This document shows, in pieces, positions 7,674 through 16,374 of a stretch of DNA of 64,000 nucleotides; within the stretch, counting starts at the first letter, position 1, and each line of letters begins with the position of its first letter. The stretch lies in assembly GCF_009708075.1 (NCBI RefSeq), contig NZ_WMBT01000007.1, positions 62,001 to 126,000 of the forward strand. The letters are read 5' to 3'. Below the pieces are notes generated by a model. It saw only the letters and a list, made by a program, of their open reading frames with translations, did no database searches and was not told the origin of the DNA. The position numbers and the translations under genes were made by a program. This DNA comes from Paracoccus lichenicola. Lineage in GTDB: Bacteria; Pseudomonadota; Alphaproteobacteria; Rhodobacterales; Rhodobacteraceae.

Positions 7674-10598
7674 TCACAACAGGAACGAATCCCCGTTGAG
7701 CGAGGCCGCATCCTCGATCAGGAACTCGAAATCGCTGACCCGGTTGCCATCGACATCCGCCGCGATCAGGGTGCCGCCCTGGACGGCGCGCGCCGAAAGC
7801 TGTCCCGCCGTGCCCGAGAACGCGGCCGACCCGATAAAGATGAAGGCGTCATTCCCCGCAAGATCGGTCCTCGCGTCGATCGCGCCCAGGTCGATCCGGT
7901 CGCCCTGCGTGTGCTTGAAATAGGTGATCCGGTCGCGGCCATCGCCCACGGTCGATTCCGACAGCGCCAGGAAGACGAAGGTATCCGCGCCCAGGCCGCC
8001 GCTCAGCGAATCGGTGCCTGCGCCGCCGGTCAGGCGATCCTTGCCCCCATCGCCCAGCAGGAAGTCGTTCCCGATCCCGCCGGTCAGCGTGTCGTTGCCG
8101 TCCGCCCCGTCGATGGTGTCGTTGCCCGACGCGCCGTCGATCACGTTATGGCCGCCGTTGCCCAGGATCGCGTTGGCCAACGAGTTGCCCGTTCCCGCGA
8201 TGCTTCCGCTGTCGGCCGCCAGCGTCAGGTTCTCGACATGCGCGCCCATCACGTGGCTGATCGCCGAGATCACGGTGTCGGTCCCGCCATTCGCGCTTTC
8301 GGACACCCTGTCGCCCGCGCTGTCCACAAGGTGGATGTCGTCGCCCGATCCGCCCGCCGTGACATCGCCGCCCGTGCCGCCGTCCAGCGTGTCGTTGCCG
8401 CCCGAGCCGATCAGCGAATCGTTGCCCGCGCCGCCGTCGATCGCGTCGTCATCGCCATTGCCGTCGATGTAATCGTCGCCATCCTCGCCGAAGATGGTTT
8501 CGTCGCCATAGCCGCCCCGGATCGTGTCAACTCCGGCACCGCCGGACAGGGTGTCGTTTCCGCCCCCTCCGGTCAGGCTGTCATTGTCGGCCTCGCCCGC
8601 CAGGAAATCGTCGCCGTCGCCCCCGTCGATGATGTCGTCGCCCAGGCCGCCCCGCACGGTGTCGTTGTCCGTGTTGCCGGTGACGGTATCGTTGCCGTTG
8701 CCGCCGGCGATCAGGTCATTGCCGCCCTCGCCCGTCAGGGCGTCATTGCCCTCGCCGCCGACCAGCACGTCATCGCCGGTGCGCCCGGCCAGCACGTCGT
8801 CGCCCGCCCCGCCGTCCAGCGTGTCGGAGGCGATGCTTCCGGTCAGGGTGTCGTTGCCCCCAAGCCCCGCGACCCACGCGCCTTCCCAGGTGAACTTGTC
8901 GCCCTCGACATCCGCATAGCCGACCGTGACGTTGTCGTTCAGGTCGGTGGCCTGGACGATCCCGTCGGGCCGGCGCATGTTCAGGAAGATGGACCGGCTG
9001 GCGCCCTGTTCGACGATCAGGTCGTCGGCAAGCCCGTCGCCGTCGTGATCGACCAGCGTGCCCGCCGCCAGCAGTTCGGCCTGGGTCCACAGGCGGCCGG
9101 CCATCGTCAGGCTGTCGCCCTGGTCAAGGCGCAGGTCGGTGACGGTGTTTTCGGTCTCGACCTCCAGCACGAAGCGGTCGCGGCCGCGCCCCCCGGTCAG
9201 CACGTCGCTGCCGCCGCCGCCGTTCAGCAGGTCGTCGCCATCGCCGCCCATCAGGACATCGCTGCCCGCCCCGCCCAGCAGCGTGTCGCGGTCCGCCTGC
9301 CCGAACAGGTGATCGCGCCCCGCGGTGCCTTGCAGCACGTCATCGCCCCGGCCGCCGTACAGCATGGCGATGGTCTGTTCGATCCCCGTCAGCGTGTCGT
9401 TGCCGTCATGGCCTGCGGCAAAGCCCATGCCGTTCAGCGCCAGGCGGACGCCGTTGTCGTCATAAACGTTCCCGGCCAGCAGGGTGGCCGTGACGGCCTC
9501 GGACGCCGCATGGGCGGGATCGGGTTCGCCCAGAAGAAACGCGTTCATGCCCTGCGCGAAGATGTCGGGATGCATGAAGTTGACGTGCCGCCCGTTGAGG
9601 ATGTTCACGAAGGTCGATCGTCCGTAATCGGCGCCCGCGAACCAGCCGATGCCGATCCCGGCATCCGCGAACGCCTCGTAGGCGCGCGCCATCCAGAAGG
9701 ACATCGCGGAACCGGGGTCGAGGTTGGTTTCGGTCAGGACGATGTCGTCATCCTCAAGCACCGCGAAGCGTTCGGCGATCAGGTCGACCATGCCTTGGAC
9801 ATCCTGGCCCGCCCCGGCCGCCCAGTCGGGATAAAGATGGACCGACCAGATCAGATCCTCGCCCACCGCGGCGCGGATCTGGTCCAGCACGCTGGTCCGT
9901 CCGTCGCCGGAGATGGTTTGCGCCAGCACGTCGAACTGCGCGGAATAGGCCCAGCCACCGACCATCAGCGGCGCGTCCGACCGGGCGTCCAGGAATTCCG
10001 ACAGGGCGGCCAGGTGGTCGCCGTAAAGGCGGACGAATTCGCCGGTATTGCCGCCCAGCGTCTCGGCGCGGCTATAGGCTGCGGGTTCGTTGACCGCCTC
10101 GAAGGCGTAAACCGCGTCCCGCACGTCGGGATGCCCGTCCAGCCAGTCCAGCATCCTGTCCCAGCCGTCGATCATCCGGTCATGGGCCTGTCCGGTCAGC
10201 CCCGCGCGGAGGGCGTCCAGGCCCAGGCCGTCGCTTTCGCCAAGGCGCTGCAGGTCCCCGTCGGCATAGACGAACAGGAAATCGAAGCCCTGCGCGGTGG
10301 CGGCGGTCAGGAACCGCTCGAACATGGGGTCGAGCGAGCCGTCGGGGTTGAAGGAATAGGCGTTGAAGGGGATACGGATCGTGGTGACTTCGGGCAGGCT
10401 TTGCCGAAGCAGCTGGGCATAGGCCTCGGGGCTGTTCTCCATCCCCACCGGGCGGGTCTGGAACTGCGATTGCCAAAGGTAATACTTGCTGTCGGACGCG
10501 ACATTGGCGTCATAGGTTCCTGCCGCCTTGTCGGCCACCATGGCCTTTTCGGCGGCGACCTGAAGGTTGATCATGCGGATGTCGGTCGTGGCAGACAT
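7674..10598 (-). CDS. Secreted RTX glycoside hydrolase with long repeat domain
   Basis: 974 residues. Residues 1-360 form a GH-A-type hydrolase: FEAVNEP gives the acid/base Glu171, SVHLYPDW is at 252-259 and IVLTETNLD gives the nucleophile Glu290. A first RTX block is followed by a non-repeat insert of about 100 residues, then a long array of GGxGxDxLxGG nonapeptides and a C-terminal M10/RTX-type domain ending in hydrophobic DSFLL, as type I export signals often do. It shares catalytic motifs with the neighbour at 5710 and is probably a paralogue. GAGGAG before ATG 10598 is a good ribosome site. The AT-rich tract upstream suggests special regulation. Confidence 0.85.
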   Translation of the reverse strand: MSATTDIRMINLQVAAEKAMVADKAAGTYDANVASDSKYYLWQSQFQTRPVGMENSPEAYAQLLRQSLPEVTTIRIPFNAYSFNPDGSLDPMFERFLTAATAQGFDFLFVYADGDLQRLGESDGLGLDALRAGLTGQAHDRMIDGWDRMLDWLDGHPDVRDAVYAFEAVNEPAAYSRAETLGGNTGEFVRLYGDHLAALSEFLDARSDAPLMVGGWAYSAQFDVLAQTISGDGRTSVLDQIRAAVGEDLIWSVHLYPDWAAGAGQDVQGMVDLIAERFAVLEDDDIVLTETNLDPGSAMSFWMARAYEAFADAGIGIGWFAGADYGRSTFVNILNGRHVNFMHPDIFAQGMNAFLLGEPDPAHAASEAVTATLLAGNVYDDNGVRLALNGMGFAAGHDGNDTLTGIEQTIAMLYGGRGDDVLQGTAGRDHLFGQADRDTLLGGAGSDVLMGGDGDDLLNGGGGSDVLTGGRGRDRFVLEVETENTVTDLRLDQGDSLTMAGRLWTQAELLAAGTLVDHDGDGLADDLIVEQGASRSIFLNMRRPDGIVQATDLNDNVTVGYADVEGDKFTWEGAWVAGLGGNDTLTGSIASDTLDGGAGDDVLAGRTGDDVLVGGEGNDALTGEGGNDLIAGGNGNDTVTGNTDNDTVRGGLGDDIIDGGDGDDFLAGEADNDSLTGGGGNDTLSGGAGVDTIRGGYGDETIFGEDGDDYIDGNGDDDAIDGGAGNDSLIGSGGNDTLDGGTGGDVTAGGSGDDIHLVDSAGDRVSESANGGTDTVISAISHVMGAHVENLTLAADSGSIAGTGNSLANAILGNGGHNVIDGASGNDTIDGADGNDTLTGGIGNDFLLGDGGKDRLTGGAGTDSLSGGLGADTFVFLALSESTVGDGRDRITYFKHTQGDRIDLGAIDARTDLAGNDAFIFIGSAAFSGTAGQLSARAVQGGTLIAADVDGNRVSDFEFLIEDAASLNGDSFLL

Positions 10599-10905
10599 GC
10601 CTGTCTCCTCTGCTGGTTCGTCCCTCCTTCCTTCAACATTGCACAGATTGAACCTACCGGATCACAATATGGTTCAACCCTGGGTTAAATCAACCTAAAG
10701 TTTAATTTAAAGTATTAAGCATTATCAAACTTCTTTATGGGTGATTAACCCGTAAAGGTTGTTTTTCATGCAAGGGCCGCGCATCCTGCCGCTGCGGCGG
10801 CAGATCGGCGCACGCGCCATCCAGGCGCCCGGGCAGGCGCCGGCGCGTTCTTGCGGTTGGTCATGCGGTGATGCGGTGATGCGCCCCGGCCAAGGGGGCT
10901 GCCGG
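10599..10905. promoter_or_regulatory. AT-rich control region upstream of RTX hydrolase
   Basis: This 307-bp gap contains a strikingly AT-rich stretch (about 10640-10770) in otherwise GC-rich DNA. It carries an inverted repeat TTGAACC (10648-10654) / GGTTCAA (10671-10677) and a run of TTTAA/ATTAA words at 10690-10735. It must hold the promoter of the leftward hydrolase gene. The AT-richness fits binding by a silencer such as MucR/Ros or an H-NS analogue (inference). Confidence 0.5.
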
Positions 10906-13900
10906 TCAATCGGCGGTCTGCGCAAGCGCCCTTGTTTCGTCGGGGGCGTACCGCCCAAGCGCACGGTCCAGGATGGCGGGCGTAAGCGTGCCATCGGCCA
11001 CGCGCCTGTCCAGCAGCACCAGGGCGGCCCGGACCGCGGAAACCGCGCCCTGCCGCGCGGCGCCCTGGCCCGGCCGGTCCAGGACGCCGAACGCGTCGCC
11101 ATCGACCTGCGCCGATTGCTTGCGCGCGCCGGTCGCCGCGGACAGCGCGCGCAGGCAGGACCGCATCCGCCGCATGAACGCCCGGTTGTCGCGCGTTTGC
11201 CGCCAGACGCGCAGGCTTCTGGCGCGCGTGCGGTTGCGCAGCACCTGCACGACCATCTCGGCCACCGAGCTGTCGGTCAGCACGCGGGGGCGCACGAAGG
11301 GCGTCTGGCGGTCGCCGGACAGATCCTCGGACAGCAGGCGGAACTTCACGGCCTTCTGCTTGTGATTGAAGCCGCCGCCTTGCGTGCGGGCCGCGATGTC
11401 GGGCGATACTTCCTTCAACTCCAGCTCTCCGTTCGCGATGCCCTGCCGGATGATCCGGTCGGCAAGCGGGCTTCGGGTCACGACGACGCTGTTGCCCATG
11501 CCGTCCTGCTTGTATTCCGGCAGCCAGGCATCGCCCAGCGAGATGTCGGCAAGCTCGGTCATGACATCGGTGCAGAAATCGCAGGCCCGCGACTTGAACA
11601 GGCCGGTGCCCCACATGTCCCCCAGCTTCTGCATCCGCACCTGCCCCGCATGGCCGTCCGCGCCCGTGGCCGCGAAGGAATAGTCGCTGGACAGGCTGGC
11701 GGGCGACTTCACGCGGTATTCCGCATCGCGATAGCTACCCCGGACGCCTGCGGCTTGCGCCAGGAAGTCGGTATAGAACCGGCTTTTCAGCCCGCCGCAG
11801 ATGATCCCGGCCAGAAACGGGATCTTGTCTTTCAACGCGGGGTCGTAATGCTGTTTCAGGCGGATGGCCTTGATGAAGCACGCCACCCCCGACACCGCGA
11901 CGCGCCCCTTGATCCCGCCTATCGTCAGGAAAAGCTGCTCCATCGCGACGGGGTAATAGCGGGTCTTCGATGTGGTCAGGATGTCGTCGCTGCGGTCGAA
12001 CATGCGATAGGCGTATTGCCCGTCCGGCGTCCGGCGCACGACGAAAAGGTGATCGACCTCGCCCCGTTCCAGCAGCTTGTCAAAGACGAAGGTCGCGATC
12101 CCGCCCGACGACGAACTGGGCCGGAAGGCCTTGCTAAACCCGACATAGGTGTTCACGAACCGCCCGATCCGGGGGTCGTGGCGGCCCGCGTCCGGCAGGC
12201 ATTCGCCGGCGATCGCGTCCTCGTCCCGGACCGCCGCCTCGGGGGCCGGGTTGAAGGGGCAGACCCTGGCGGCACCCTGGGGGACAGGTCCGCCCGTGGC
12301 GCGGGGTTCCAGAAAGCCGTCGGGCGTCCAGGCCATCCTCAGCGCGCCGCCGGATTCGGACACGCAGGCGCCGCAGCCCGTGCAATGCAGGTCCAGCGGA
12401 TGACGGTCGCTGTCCGACACGGGGATCGCATCCCCCGCGGCGACCGGGGACGGTTCGGACTGTCGAACCCGGTGCCCTTCCGGCGTATCCCCGCCCTTTC
12501 CGCCGCCCTCCGGCCCGCCCCCCAGGGCATCGGCAAGAAAGCGCAGCGAACGGGACCGAAGCGCATCCAGCCGCCGATTGACCGCAGGCCAGTCGATCGG
12601 CCGCATCAGCGCACGGGCATCGGACCCTTCCGAGGCGACGACCAGCCGATCCTCCAGCCCGACGGCCCGCAGAAGCGATTGAAACCGCGCCAGGCCGCGT
12701 TCGGCATTGCCATAGGCCAGGAACGGGCGGTTGAAGATGAGGGAAAACGCGACGCCATGGAAGGAATCCGTGACGACGTAATCGGCATTGCGAAACGCCG
12801 CCAGCCATCCCTCGACCGACTTGTCCCCGCCCTTCGAGCGCAACGGATCATCCGCCGTGAAGGGCAGCCCGCCGGTCGTGCGGGGATTTATGGCCAGGGC
12901 CGAGGAGATCCGGTCGATGACGGCCACCTTGTCGGGGGTCGCGTCCAGCACATAGGCCAGCATGTAGCTGCCCTTGTCGGCGCGCTGCTCATCGGACAGA
13001 AGCTCGGAATAGTCGTCGCGGGTCAACAGAAGCGTGGGATCCAGGACATGTCGGGCATCGACGCCGAACATGTCCCGGCACAGGTCCACGGCGCTGTCCT
13101 CGCGAACGGAAACCGCATCGAAGGATTGCAGAAGCGGCGCCACGATCGCCTTGTCCGCCGGGCCGTATTCGTCATGCTCGCTGCCGAAGGACGCGGCATA
13201 CGAGATCTTCCGGGTATTCTTCCGGCTGTCGGACAGAAAGCCCAGGAAAAAGTCGCCCAGAAGGCTGCGCGCATATTTCGGGCGCCAGACCTGGTCGCTG
13301 CCGACGATGACCGCGCCGAAATCATAGCGGTCAACCTCGGCCGCCAGGGCCGCGCTGCTGTCGAACGGGCGGGAGATCGGCGTCAGATGCTTCTCGACGA
13401 AGATGCGGTTGGGAACGTTCTGGCCCAACCCGATCCGGTCCGAGAAAAGCGGCGTTTCGGCATCCCGCGCCGCGTCCCCGGCGTCAGGCCCGGCGTCCTT
13501 CGCACCGTGGCGGCGGTTCACGAGCACCGGATGGTGGCCCATGTCGCGCAGCTTGCGCATCAGCGCATAGGCTTGCAGGTTGCCGCCATAGTTCCGATTC
13601 ATCGGCAGCGTCAGGATCCCGATCCGCATCGGTTCGGCGGCTGGCCGCGGCGGACGGGCCGGGGCGGCGGCTGTTGTCCCTTCCGCGGCCTCTTCGGCCT
13701 TAGCCGGCTGGCGTTTTTCCTCCTTCGGCGCGGAACGGCCTTTCTTCTTGCCGCCCTTCGGATCGGACGGATCGTCCTTGGCCATGCCAAGCGAATCGCG
13801 CAACAGCCTTGCCGCCGCCTCACCCGCCGGCGCGCGCGCCGCAAGGTCGTCCAGGGCCGCGTCAACCGCCTCGGGGTGATCGAGGTTCAGGACGATGGCG

Positions 13901-15456
13901 TCGGGGTTTGCCTTCAGATAGGCCTTCAGGCGCTGCCTGGGATCCAGAAGCCGGCCGTCCGAGATCAGCGCCTCGACCTCTGCCGGGGTCTCGGTGCCGG
14001 TCAGAACCTCCCGCAAGGAAGGTCGATCTTTCCCCTGCGGCCTTTCGACATGCTTCGACCTGGAGGCCGCGACATGGGCGGGAAAGCCCGCGATCAGGCT
14101 GTCGTCGTCGCGCGTCAGGACCACAAGGATTTCCTCGTCCAGCGGCCAGCTGTCCTGGGCCGCCGCGCGGGCATAGTTGTTGAACCAGCGCACGCCCAAG
14201 CTGAACGAGGCTTCGCGTTTCTGCGCGCGCTTCAACCCCTCGACAAGCCGCGTGATCGGACGCGACCCGAATTTCTTTTCCGGCCAGAACATCGTGCCGT
14301 GATGGCGCGCCTTCTTGAACATCCGCCACGAAATGGCGCCGGCATCCGCAAGCCCCGCGTCGGTGATGCTGACCAGGGTGGAATGGGGGATGTCGCCGTC
14401 GATCAGCTTTGCGGTGGATACGGCCGGGGACATCTGCTTGACCAGATCGCGCGAGGTCTGGACATCCTCGGGTTGCAGGCCGCCCTCGGTGCTTTTCTTC
14501 AGGATCGTGCGCAACCTTTGCACGTCGGGATTTGCCAAGATCCCGGCCAGTTTCTCGAACCGCGCCGCCACCGCCTTGCGGTGCAGGCCGGACAGGACCG
14601 GATCGGCGAACAGCCGGTCGCGTTCCTCGGTGAAACCCGACACGTTGTCCGCCACGACCAGGTCCGAGACCTGGTTGTGGTCGCCGTTGCGCCAATAGTC
14701 GATCCCGTGCCGGTTCGAGTTCATCAGCCCGTCGCCCCGGAAGATCTTCAGCAGATATTCGTCAAGGCTCTTGATCATGAAATGCGCGACCTCGGCGTGG
14801 TCGCGGTGGATCGTCTGCTTGCCGCCGTTCCAGGTCAGGCCCTGCTGGATCAGGGGCCGGCCGCCCGCGTCGATCCATGCCGCGTCCGACCGGGTGACGG
14901 GTTCGCCGGCCTTCTTGACGAACTTGGGGAAATGGATGGCAAGGCGGACGTTGTCGGCCTGGCGGAACAGGGTCTTGACGCCGACCTTGGGCAGGTCGGC
15001 GGCATCCATCGACTGCGTGAACCGCTCGATGACGGGGCGGTCCTGAAACTCGATGTTGTGGGACGATCCGAACAGCCGCCACGGAATGACCATCATGCCC
15101 GCCGCCTTGTCATCCATCAGGTCCAGCAGGACATCCAGGGTATGGGGCGGGGACTTGACGACCAGGAATTCGTCCGCGTCCAGAACCATCACGAAATCGG
15201 CGGTCTTCACCTCGGGCGCCTGATTGGCGATCTTGAGCGCGCGCGAATGCGGCTTGGCCCCGACCGGCACCACGTTCTCGTAGTAAGAGATCGCCCCCAT
15301 CTCGTGCAGGCGCGTCAGCATCTCGTGCGTGCCGTCGGTGCAGTCGTTGGCCAGAACCACGACGCGGTCGAAACCGAGCGCCCGATGATAGGCGACCCAC
15401 TCGATCACATAGGGGGCCTCGTCCTTCATGGAGGTGACGACGGTCGATATCGGCAT
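10906..15456 (-). CDS. Fusion: GT2-type glycosyltransferase + pyruvyltransferase + FrhB-like oxidoreductase
   Basis: 1516 residues in one uninterrupted frame. Residues 1-290 are a GT2_4-type glycosyltransferase (VVTSMKDEAPYVIEWVAYH, then VLDADEF). Residues 290-605 are of unknown type and end in a Lys/Ala/Pro-rich linker. From Met610 (RIGILTLPMNRNYGGNLQAY) a polysaccharide pyruvyl transferase domain runs to about 960, with VIVGSDQVWRP and VVTDSFHG. A ferredoxin-like CTGCGAC at about 1022 with a later CPF leads into a coenzyme F420 hydrogenase/dehydrogenase beta-subunit domain (about 1100-1420; SSSSGGIATFVFDKLLE, ISLGDAW). Such activities decorate or assemble polysaccharides; finding all three in one chain is unusual. 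The start is supported by the GT motif; there is no membrane segment, so it should be cytoplasmic. Confidence 0.8.
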   Translation of the reverse strand: MPISTVVTSMKDEAPYVIEWVAYHRALGFDRVVVLANDCTDGTHEMLTRLHEMGAISYYENVVPVGAKPHSRALKIANQAPEVKTADFVMVLDADEFLVVKSPPHTLDVLLDLMDDKAAGMMVIPWRLFGSSHNIEFQDRPVIERFTQSMDAADLPKVGVKTLFRQADNVRLAIHFPKFVKKAGEPVTRSDAAWIDAGGRPLIQQGLTWNGGKQTIHRDHAEVAHFMIKSLDEYLLKIFRGDGLMNSNRHGIDYWRNGDHNQVSDLVVADNVSGFTEERDRLFADPVLSGLHRKAVAARFEKLAGILANPDVQRLRTILKKSTEGGLQPEDVQTSRDLVKQMSPAVSTAKLIDGDIPHSTLVSITDAGLADAGAISWRMFKKARHHGTMFWPEKKFGSRPITRLVEGLKRAQKREASFSLGVRWFNNYARAAAQDSWPLDEEILVVLTRDDDSLIAGFPAHVAASRSKHVERPQGKDRPSLREVLTGTETPAEVEALISDGRLLDPRQRLKAYLKANPDAIVLNLDHPEAVDAALDDLAARAPAGEAAARLLRDSLGMAKDDPSDPKGGKKKGRSAPKEEKRQPAKAEEAAEGTTAAAPARPPRPAAEPMRIGILTLPMNRNYGGNLQAYALMRKLRDMGHHPVLVNRRHGAKDAGPDAGDAARDAETPLFSDRIGLGQNVPNRIFVEKHLTPISRPFDSSAALAAEVDRYDFGAVIVGSDQVWRPKYARSLLGDFFLGFLSDSRKNTRKISYAASFGSEHDEYGPADKAIVAPLLQSFDAVSVREDSAVDLCRDMFGVDARHVLDPTLLLTRDDYSELLSDEQRADKGSYMLAYVLDATPDKVAVIDRISSALAINPRTTGGLPFTADDPLRSKGGDKSVEGWLAAFRNADYVVTDSFHGVAFSLIFNRPFLAYGNAERGLARFQSLLRAVGLEDRLVVASEGSDARALMRPIDWPAVNRRLDALRSRSLRFLADALGGGPEGGGKGGDTPEGHRVRQSEPSPVAAGDAIPVSDSDRHPLDLHCTGCGACVSESGGALRMAWTPDGFLEPRATGGPVPQGAARVCPFNPAPEAAVRDEDAIAGECLPDAGRHDPRIGRFVNTYVGFSKAFRPSSSSGGIATFVFDKLLERGEVDHLFVVRRTPDGQYAYRMFDRSDDILTTSKTRYYPVAMEQLFLTIGGIKGRVAVSGVACFIKAIRLKQHYDPALKDKIPFLAGIICGGLKSRFYTDFLAQAAGVRGSYRDAEYRVKSPASLSSDYSFAATGADGHAGQVRMQKLGDMWGTGLFKSRACDFCTDVMTELADISLGDAWLPEYKQDGMGNSVVVTRSPLADRIIRQGIANGELELKEVSPDIAARTQGGGFNHKQKAVKFRLLSEDLSGDRQTPFVRPRVLTDSSVAEMVVQVLRNRTRARSLRVWRQTRDNRAFMRRMRSCLRALSAATGARKQSAQVDGDAFGVLDRPGQGAARQGAVSAVRAALVLLDRRVADGTLTPAILDRALGRYAPDETRALAQTAD

Positions 15457-15866
15457 GAAAGTCTGCGCTCCTGGGGTTTTGCGGCAAAGGTCGCTGACTA
15501 GGCCGTCCGGGCCGACGGATCAGCTGTGGATGGGGTGAAAGGGGCCAACAGTCGAAATCCCGGCATCGTCAATGGGAACAAGCGAGCGCAACCTACAACC
15601 GCTCAACCTCTGGTGCAAGGCGCGACCGTGCCGGCGGGACGGATCACCCCGGCACGGACGGCAGACCGGGCGGATGCGCCCTTCGGCCCCTTGCGACCGG
15701 ATCGTCGATGGGATGGAGGCGCTGATGAAGTTCACCCTTCCGGCCCGCGACCGGGGCGATCATCTGCCGGACCGCCATTGGGAACGCAAGGAAACCGCCG
15801 AGGCGCTGAGGACGCGGGTGAACCTCCCGGCAGCCCCCCTGGACGGGTCCGGGTGGCGCCCCCGCG
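15457..15866. other. Intergenic, 410 bp
   Basis: Holds the start signals of the leftward fusion gene and the end of the lipoprotein transcript. A 67-codon rightward frame at 15725-15928 has a decent GGAGG (15715-15719) but overlaps the lipoprotein gene antisense, has no recognisable homology and is not called. Confidence 0.4.
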
Positions 15867-16316
15867 TCACCGCCCCTGCCAGCGGGCGGCCTCGGCGGCA
15901 AGGGGGTGAGAGCCATAGTGCGCCGTGAAATCCGCCCATGCGGCGGGGGTGCCGGAAAGCCGCGCCGCGTCGAAGGCCCCAATGACGGCGGCCTCGCCCC
16001 CCGCGACGGCCATCGCGTCGGCAGGCGTGACCGGCTCGCGCCGTCCGGCCAGGGCCGCGCGCACCCGCGGGGCCGCCGGATCGGCGGGATGGCGGGCCAG
16101 GAACAGGATCAGCGCCGCGCTGTTGCCCGCAGCCAGGGCGGCGGCGGCTTCGGCGGCCTCGGGGGCGCCTTTGGGGGCGGGCGGGGGCAGGGGGTCGGAC
16201 CGGATGGGCATGTCCGCGGGGCCGCCCCCGGGATCGTCGGGGGCGGCCCCCGAAGGGCCGGCCTCGCCCAGGCAGCCGGCCGTCAGAAGCGTGGCGATCA
16301 GGGCAAGCCGGGTCAT
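15867..16316 (-). CDS. Small lipoprotein downstream of the serralysin
   Basis: 149-residue protein with a hydrophobic start and a lipobox ending LLTAGC, so Cys15 is probably lipidated. A Pro/Gly/Asp-rich linker to about residue 55 is followed by an Ala-rich helical domain (about 55-149) resembling short repeat helices. No family is recognised. It follows the RTX metalloprotease gene in the same direction, separated by a strong hairpin, which suggests reduced co-expression. A role in protecting the cell from the protease or in helping its export is possible but unproven; it does not resemble the known serralysin inhibitors. AAGGAA precedes ATG 16316. Confidence 0.65.
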   Translation of the reverse strand: MTRLALIATLLTAGCLGEAGPSGAAPDDPGGGPADMPIRSDPLPPPAPKGAPEAAEAAAALAAGNSAALILFLARHPADPAAPRVRAALAGRREPVTPADAMAVAGGEAAVIGAFDAARLSGTPAAWADFTAHYGSHPLAAEAARWQGR

Positions 16317-16335
16317 GGCGCGTTCCTTGTCCTTG

Positions 16336-16366
16336 CGCCCCGCCCGGCGGGATGCCGGGCGGGGCG
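16336..16366 (-). terminator. 13-bp perfect hairpin between protease and lipoprotein genes
   Basis: CGCCCCGCCCGGC (16336-16348) pairs perfectly with 16354-16366 around a 5-nt loop, 9 bp after the serralysin stop. No T-run follows on the minus strand. It may be a partial terminator or an mRNA-stabilising structure that sets the ratio of protease to lipoprotein. Confidence 0.55.
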
Positions 16367-16374
16367 GCGTGATC

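Noticed and set aside
8000..9300. Regular short repeats that could be taken for a CRISPR array
   Set aside because: They are the codons of RTX nonapeptides, vary in sequence and are in frame with the coding strand.
7587..10688. 1033-codon plus-strand open frame
   Set aside because: Antisense shadow of the RTX hydrolase; the repeating DVVAxAA-type pattern simply mirrors the RTX codons.
10759..15501. 1580-codon open frame on the plus strand
   Set aside because: It is antisense to the 1516-residue fusion gene; the translation is Arg/Gly/Ala-rich without motifs, a common effect of high GC content.
15725..15928. 67-codon frame with a GGAGG site
   Set aside because: Overlaps the lipoprotein gene antisense, low-complexity end, no recognisable family.
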